Source: Candidatus Caenarcanales bacterium (GTDB taxonomy: Bacteria > Cyanobacteriota > Vampirovibrionia > LMEP-6097). From it: a stretch of 11,027 nucleotides of DNA. The position numbers and the translations under genes were made by a program. Positions 8,401-11,027 of this stretch are shown piece by piece (positions within the stretch are counted from its first letter, which is position 1; every line of letters begins with the position of its first letter). The stretch is from positions 1 to 11,027 of the forward strand of contig JAKVAO010000080.1 of assembly GCA_022447685.1 (NCBI GenBank), given 5' to 3'. The notes beneath the pieces were generated by a model. The model saw only the letters and a program-made list of their open reading frames with translations, was not told where the DNA came from and searched no databases.

Positions 8401-9250
8401 GAAAGATATTTACTCTCAAGAAATGGAGAACATCTCAGACAAAATCATTTGGGATAAGCACCAGGAGCAGAAAGCTAAATTCATAGATTTCTTAAAAGTT
8501 AAAATCTTAAATGACTACTCTAGAAAAGGCGTTAGCTTAGATCTTATCAAGAAAATCATTGATGGTTTAAGTGAAGACACTTTACTAGTTGGCTTTGCAA
8601 GAAGATTTGCTGAGTACAAAAGAGCTGGTCTAGTATTCAGTGACCTAGATAGATTACAAGAAATTCTAGCAAATGCTGATAGACCAGTAACTCTAGTCTA
8701 CGCAGGTAAAGCCCATCCTAACAATGGTAGAGGTAAAGAGATTATCCAGTCTATCTACAGAAACGTACTAGACGAGAGATTCCTAGGTAGAGTGATACTT
8801 CTAGAGAACTACAATATGCACACTGGACGTCTTATGACTCAAGGTTGTGATGTATGGTTAAACAACCCAGTAATGAGAAAAGAAGCCTGTGGTACAAGTG
8901 GCATGAAAGCTGCAGCTAATGGTGTACTTAATCTTTCTTTACCTGATGGTTGGTGGCATGAAGGTTACAAACCTGAAATTGGTTGGTCTATACCTCCTTC
9001 ACATAATCCTGATTACGGTGCTATGTGTTGGGACGAGTGTCAAGCTATCTACAAACTACTTCAAGAAGAAGTTATACCTCAGTTCTATAATAAAGGACCA
9101 GAGGGTTATTCTGAAGAGTGGTTAAAGAAAATGAGAGCTTCGATTCTTCATGTTTGTAAAGAATTTAGTACTGATAGAATGCTTAGTGATTACATGAACA
9201 AGATGTATCAGTTTGCTATTGAAAATAGTAATAAATTGGTTACAAAGTAA
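5489..9250 (+). CDS. Fusion: GT3 glycogen synthase + GT35 alpha-glucan phosphorylase
   Basis: One 1253-residue frame without interruption holds two whole catalytic units. Residues 1 to about 540 are a GT3 synthase of the animal/fungal type: FETSWEICNKVGGIHTV (5-21); TTHATTLGR (H178 and R184, matching yeast His193/Arg199); TTVSEFTGREA and NGLN; GRYEFKNKG (R297 and K303, matching yeast Arg320/Lys326); and YEPWGYTPLE with the paired glutamates E422 and E430. After a short linker, residues 560-650 fit the DUF3417 domain that precedes one class of bacterial phosphorylases. Residues 660-1245 are GT35: IAYFSMEYGL, YAGGLGILSGDH, HLNEGHCAF, THTPVPAGNE, and CGTSGMKAAANG with K1140 as the expected pyridoxal-phosphate lysine. 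The first unit adds glucose from a sugar nucleotide and the second releases glucose-1-phosphate by phosphorolysis. It is the last gene of the operon, started by a 4-nt ATGA overlap and followed by a strong hairpin. Domain calls are secure; whether both halves are active is inferred from retained catalytic residues. Confidence 0.93.
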   Translation: MKYVFETSWEICNKVGGIHTVVASKAEEALKAYQDNYIAIGPDLGKDDEFEEINDDPFFNKLKDNLAEANLKCRFGKWKIPGSPRTFLVGGFKERFDVERLLHTFWQEFGLDSYEGSWDYVEPTLFSTTAAELIEVICKTNLEAQDTAVAHFHEWICGAGVLYLKKNMPKVGTVFTTHATTLGRSMAQNNSMYYHELELSTNIDHKAYVNGVKSKHSLEAIAARNADCFTTVSEFTGREAFHVLNTKPDLIVYNGLNQENIDTNNRGIHKKQLLDKCSEFLAEDLPENTQIWLSSGRYEFKNKGYDLCLDSLARLNSKLPDNHPPVLMLFLVAADHTKVNASYELPKSGHPDYRPVAISPVYNADHDQILNAAKYHGLDKKSSKVRTIFSTQYMDGADGIFNLTYDQILSCTDLTLFPSFYEPWGYTPLESALKGVPTITSDLAGFGHWVHTLEGNWSKLVKVLNRKNRTFEDASNTLTNLLLDFALDGHKTQEEAKQLSNDLAKLIHWSEIFPGFRKAYEIARAKGYARFVSSQNDFIQNPFKKAEVFAVNSKKEQARFNLLSVEVPLPSKLEKLNELAYNVWSSWDKESRALFKSMNPTLWEYFDHSPMKLLKSIPYNELVTLSEDEDFIQRYEKVYASFRKYMGEISDKELIDVEKPLIAYFSMEYGLHESIPIYAGGLGILSGDHMKGASDMNMNMVGIGLFYNEGYFTQEINSDGYQVEHYPQQDWKNLPVKVLLNEHGNQVKIPVEYPNNVVWTRVLVLQVGRIPVLLFDTNIEENSWEDRAITAKLYAGDKHMRIRQEILVATAGVRLLRDIMNVNPAVYHLNEGHCAFIAVERFRRMAQQGQSLQESFDAMRDTTVFTTHTPVPAGNETFELSLIHEMFGHTFHSMQVPIERFLELGRDEQNPNVFSMTVLAINISCKSNAVAQLHGDVAYDMWKHVLPKNDPDYFGYVTNGVHMGSWLGESMKDIYSQEMENISDKIIWDKHQEQKAKFIDFLKVKILNDYSRKGVSLDLIKKIIDGLSEDTLLVGFARRFAEYKRAGLVFSDLDRLQEILANADRPVTLVYAGKAHPNNGRGKEIIQSIYRNVLDERFLGRVILLENYNMHTGRLMTQGCDVWLNNPVMRKEACGTSGMKAAANGVLNLSLPDGWWHEGYKPEIGWSIPPSHNPDYGAMCWDECQAIYKLLQEEVIPQFYNKGPEGYSEEWLKKMRASILHVCKEFSTDRMLSDYMNKMYQFAIENSNKLVTK

Positions 9251-9276
9251 TTTAGATTAATATAAACAAAAAATCT

Positions 9277-9315
9277 GAAAAGCTCTATTGAATGAAATTA
9301 TCAATAGAGCTTTTC
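9277..9315. terminator. Perfect 15-bp hairpin, likely bidirectional terminator
   Basis: The left arm 9277-9291 (GAAAAGCTCTATTGA) and right arm 9301-9315 (TCAATAGAGCTTTTC) are exactly complementary, with a 9-nt loop. Arms begin with A-tract and end with T-tract sequence. On the plus strand it lies 26 nt after the fusion gene stop. On the minus strand the hairpin is followed shortly by a run of six T (complement of 9268-9273), so it can end both convergent transcripts. It overlaps the 3' end of the flavin-reductase-like gene. Confidence 0.85.
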
Positions 9316-9944
9316 AAATAATGCCTTGCTCCGAGCCTAGCAATAGGTAAATATTTAAGAGCATCAATTTTGTGATTTGTACCATCTCTTAAAATAGACT
9401 CAGAGAAATGTACTTTTATAATTCTACATACAGCTAGATTTCCAGAACCAGGTTCTAATTTATGATTAAAGCCTAAAATACTGTGCTCTAATAAAGACTC
9501 CAGTCTATTAGAAACATTCATCAAATCAATTAATTCACACTCAAACTGAGCTATAGATTCTTTCACCCTCATTGATTTAATTAAATCTGAAGGCAGCTTA
9601 GTTAATTTAGCTTCGCTAAATTCATCAATATTAGCCTCAAAATCATTAGCTGTAAGCTTCATAGCCTCAAAAACATCTTCGGTAACAAAGTTCACCACAC
9701 AGTTTTTGGTTTCTAGAAGATTTTTAGCTGTATCTTTGAGTGAACCATCTTCTTTAGTAGCTATAGAAAAAGAAAGAGATGCAGGATTCGAACCGATACC
9801 ATTGAAATAAGAAAATGGTGCTAGATTATCAATCCCAGATCTAGAAACAGTACTAACAAGTGCAATAGGACGAGGTGCAATCAAAGAGATTATTAGACTA
9901 TATATATCCTTACGATCTAAATCCGATACTGAAAAAGACTTCAT
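9285..9944 (-). CDS. Flavin-reductase-like FMN-binding split-barrel protein (COG1853/DIM6-NTAB family)
   Basis: The 219-residue soluble protein has the flavin reductase-like domain throughout: IAPRPIALVSTVSRSG (about 22-37), NLAPFSYFNGI, NPASLSFS, KDTAKNLLETKNCVVNFV and a central F-E-C-E-L strand. Family members bind FMN and act as flavin or ferric reductases or as uncharacterised oxidoreductases; the substrate cannot be read here. The ATG at 9944 is chosen because family proteins start close to this point and because TAAAAT lies seven bases upstream. The frame stays open to 10085, but those extra residues are the antisense of the divergent gene's signal peptide and the shared promoter. The last residues (LKSSIDNFIQ) and the TAG stop lie within the terminator hairpin. 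The gene is convergent with the glycogen operon and divergent from the secreted protein; no functional tie to glycogen is evident. Confidence 0.88.
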   Translation of the reverse strand: MKSFSVSDLDRKDIYSLIISLIAPRPIALVSTVSRSGIDNLAPFSYFNGIGSNPASLSFSIATKEDGSLKDTAKNLLETKNCVVNFVTEDVFEAMKLTANDFEANIDEFSEAKLTKLPSDLIKSMRVKESIAQFECELIDLMNVSNRLESLLEHSILGFNHKLEPGSGNLAVCRIIKVHFSESILRDGTNHKIDALKYLPIARLGARHYLKSSIDNFIQ

Positions 9945-9951
9945 AACTATG

Positions 9952-9957
9952 ATTTTA
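9952..9957 (-). promoter_or_regulatory. Putative -10 box for flavin-reductase-like gene
   Basis: On the minus strand TAAAAT is preceded by TG and followed by seven bases (CATAGTT) before the ATG at 9944, so the expected first base is 9945, giving a 0-1 nt leader. A TTAATT at 9980-9975 lies 17 bp upstream as a weak -35. No Shine-Dalgarno sequence is present. Confidence 0.45.
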
Positions 9958-9976
9958 CAGTGAAATTCATAGCTAA

Positions 9977-10005
9977 TTAAAATAATTATCTGAAGATGAT
10001 AAAAT
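9977..10005 (+). promoter_or_regulatory. Putative promoter (extended -10) for secreted protein, leaderless
   Basis: TTAAAA (9977-9982, four of six to TTGACA) is separated by 17 bp from TAAAAT (10000-10005), which has an extended -10 TG at 9997-9998. Six bases then precede the ATG at 10012, so +1 falls on the A of the start codon. The -35 overlaps the weak -35 of the divergent flavin-reductase-like gene, so the two promoters may compete or be regulated together. Confidence 0.5.
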
Positions 10006-10011
10006 CTAAAT

Positions 10012-10956
10012 ATGCGTAATACTCTAATCTTTTTATTAGCTTTATTTACTATTATCAGTAACCCAGCTTTTTCAGCAGCAAGCATTAGCTTTGATTCAGA
10101 CTCTGAAAAAGTGATTATAAATGGAGTTGAGCTTGGAAAGAAAGTTACTGTAACTCAAAGTGATCTAGCAAGTGCTATTGCAGCAAGAACTGATGGTCAG
10201 TCTGATGGCACTAGTGAACTAGAATTATTATTTACTTTTGCAGATGATTCTCAAACTAAAATTCTTAATTTCATAGATGGTGGCTTCGAGGTAGTAAATA
10301 GACCAGAGCTTAGAGTAATTAAAACAGCAGATCCAGCTGCTTACAGCACAACATTAGAGTACGCATTAGTAGACAGCTCCAAAGTAGCTACTGGAGCATT
10401 AACAGCTGCAGGACCAAGAACTACAGAAACTAGTAGTGGTGAAACTAACTATGTTTTCAGAATACAAGATTTAAGAAACTCACGTGGTAATAGAATTCCT
10501 ATCATGTACCATGTGATCGATTCTGCTCTGACATACTCAGGTAACTTTGAAATTATTTTCAATTTCTTTAGTGCAGATGAGACTATTGAAGGAACACTTC
10601 AAGAAGATGCTTCAGACAACAACAATAATAGTGAGGATGATTCTAGTAATAATGATAGTTCTGATAACAGTGAAACTATTGCAGCTTTACAAGGCTCTCT
10701 TCAAACATCAATGTTTGATGCTGCAGATACAGAAGTAGAAATCTATCAAAAAATCAACTACACATTTAACTGTGAAACTGACTTAGACGGAACAACGCTT
10801 AATATCTGTGACACAGATGAATTAGAGTTATTAAACACAGAACTGCAAGAATCTTTAGATTTAATAAGCTCTAGTAGAGATGCGCTTCAAAGTGCTTTTA
10901 GAACCACAAGAGAAATCAAAAAAGAAAAAGCAATAAGTACCATAGAAAGAAAGTAA
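10012..10956 (+). CDS. Secreted protein of unknown function with Asp/Asn/Ser linker
   Basis: I do not recognise a family. The 314-residue protein starts with a clear Sec signal peptide: MRN, a hydrophobic core about residues 4-14, and a likely cut after AFSA near residue 22. There is no lipobox Cys and no later membrane segment, so it should be exported to the periplasm or outside. The first mature part (about 23-198) looks beta-rich, with alternating polar and hydrophobic strands such as KVIINGVELG and FEIIFNFFS. Residues 200-222 are a low-complexity linker of Asp, Asn, Ser and Glu. The C-terminal part (about 223-314) is mainly helical and Glu/Lys-rich at its end. Its only cysteines, C254 and C266, flank a D-L-D-G-T-T-L-N loop and could form a disulfide. 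ATG 10012 is supported by the signal peptide and by a promoter ending six bases upstream. Function is not inferable. Confidence 0.82.
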   Translation: MRNTLIFLLALFTIISNPAFSAASISFDSDSEKVIINGVELGKKVTVTQSDLASAIAARTDGQSDGTSELELLFTFADDSQTKILNFIDGGFEVVNRPELRVIKTADPAAYSTTLEYALVDSSKVATGALTAAGPRTTETSSGETNYVFRIQDLRNSRGNRIPIMYHVIDSALTYSGNFEIIFNFFSADETIEGTLQEDASDNNNNSEDDSSNNDSSDNSETIAALQGSLQTSMFDAADTEVEIYQKINYTFNCETDLDGTTLNICDTDELELLNTELQESLDLISSSRDALQSAFRTTREIKKEKAISTIERK

Positions 10957-10960
10957 CTAC

Positions 10961-11026
10961 TCAGGTAAATTGAAAATTAGCAGCAAATATGTTTTGGCAA
11001 GCTAGAATTGCAGATTGTCCTAATCT
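10961..11026 (-). CDS. Possible C-terminal end of a convergent gene (partial)
   Basis: On the minus strand a frame enters from the right edge and ends at a TGA at 10963-10961; its residues include GQSAILACQNIFAANFQFT. This would place its stop 4 bp from the stop of the secreted-protein gene, a tight convergence like the one at 484-487. The competing reading is a plus-strand gene starting at ATG 10989 (MFWQARIADCPNL, still open at the edge), which lacks both a Shine-Dalgarno sequence and a well-placed -10 box. Only one is likely real and I cannot settle it from 66 bases. Confidence 0.3.
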   Translation of the reverse strand, partial: RLGQSAILACQNIFAANFQFT

Positions 11027-11027
11027 T

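Noticed and set aside
8919..9125. Plus-strand frame of 68 codons in another frame of the fusion gene
   Set aside because: It lies wholly within conserved phosphorylase sequence, including the DGWWHEGY region, and is an out-of-frame shadow.
9945..10085. N-terminal extension of the flavin-reductase-like frame by 47 residues
   Set aside because: The extra residues are the reverse complement of the divergent gene's signal peptide and of the shared promoter region. They do not fit the family, and the ATG at 9944 has a well-placed -10 box.
1..11027. tRNA, rRNA, CRISPR array, insertion sequence or attachment site
   Set aside because: I saw no tRNA cloverleaf, no regularly spaced direct repeats, no transposase motifs and no flanking terminal inverted repeats. 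The only long perfect inverted repeat is the terminator at 9277-9315.

Overview
The window is AT-rich bacterial DNA, roughly one third G+C by eye, with dense small-genome-style packing. It is dominated by a cytoplasmic glycogen (alpha-glucan) metabolism locus. Arginine is mostly AGA and the usual stops are used: GH57 ends at a TGA that overlaps the next ATG, so UGA is not reassigned. Shine-Dalgarno sequences are largely absent. Several genes instead have a -10-like hexamer 6-7 nt before the start codon, which suggests leaderless transcription. I cannot name the organism. A divergent debranching enzyme / GT4 synthase / GH57 arrangement is familiar from Bacteroidetes-like and other bacteria, but the promoters look like TATAAT rather than the Bacteroidetes type. 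An uncultured low-GC lineage is possible.

Layout. Positions 1-58 hold the apparent tail of an upstream plus-strand gene, followed by a small lysine/asparagine-rich protein of unknown function (68-487). This converges on a minus-strand pair that reads leftward: a GH133 glycogen debranching enzyme (872-2854) followed 7 nt later by a small bacterial PH-domain protein (484-864). An 85-bp divergent promoter region separates the pair from a plus-strand operon: a GT4/GT5-type glycogen synthase (2940-4265), a GH57 alpha-glucan enzyme (4290-5492), and a 1253-residue fusion protein (5489-9250) joined to GH57 by an ATGA overlap. The fusion has an animal/fungal-type GT3 glycogen synthase at its N-terminus and a DUF3417-type GT35 alpha-glucan phosphorylase at its C-terminus.

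A perfect 15-bp hairpin (9277-9315) ends the operon. It also encodes the last residues of a convergent flavin-reductase-like FMN protein (9285-9944). Divergent from that gene is a secreted protein of unknown function with an Asp/Asn/Ser linker (10012-10956). The right edge contains the beginning or end of one further gene.

How the genes may fit together (inference): the GT4 and GT3 units elongate glucan, the GT35 unit removes glucose-1-phosphate from outer chains, and GH133 removes alpha-1,6 branch stubs. GH57 may trim or transfer alpha-1,4 segments, supplying the transferase step that a one-domain debranching enzyme lacks. No ADP-glucose pyrophosphorylase and no recognisable branching enzyme lie in the window. 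The most notable item is the single polypeptide carrying both a glycogen-making and a glycogen-degrading catalytic unit. The second is the apparently systematic leaderless start architecture.
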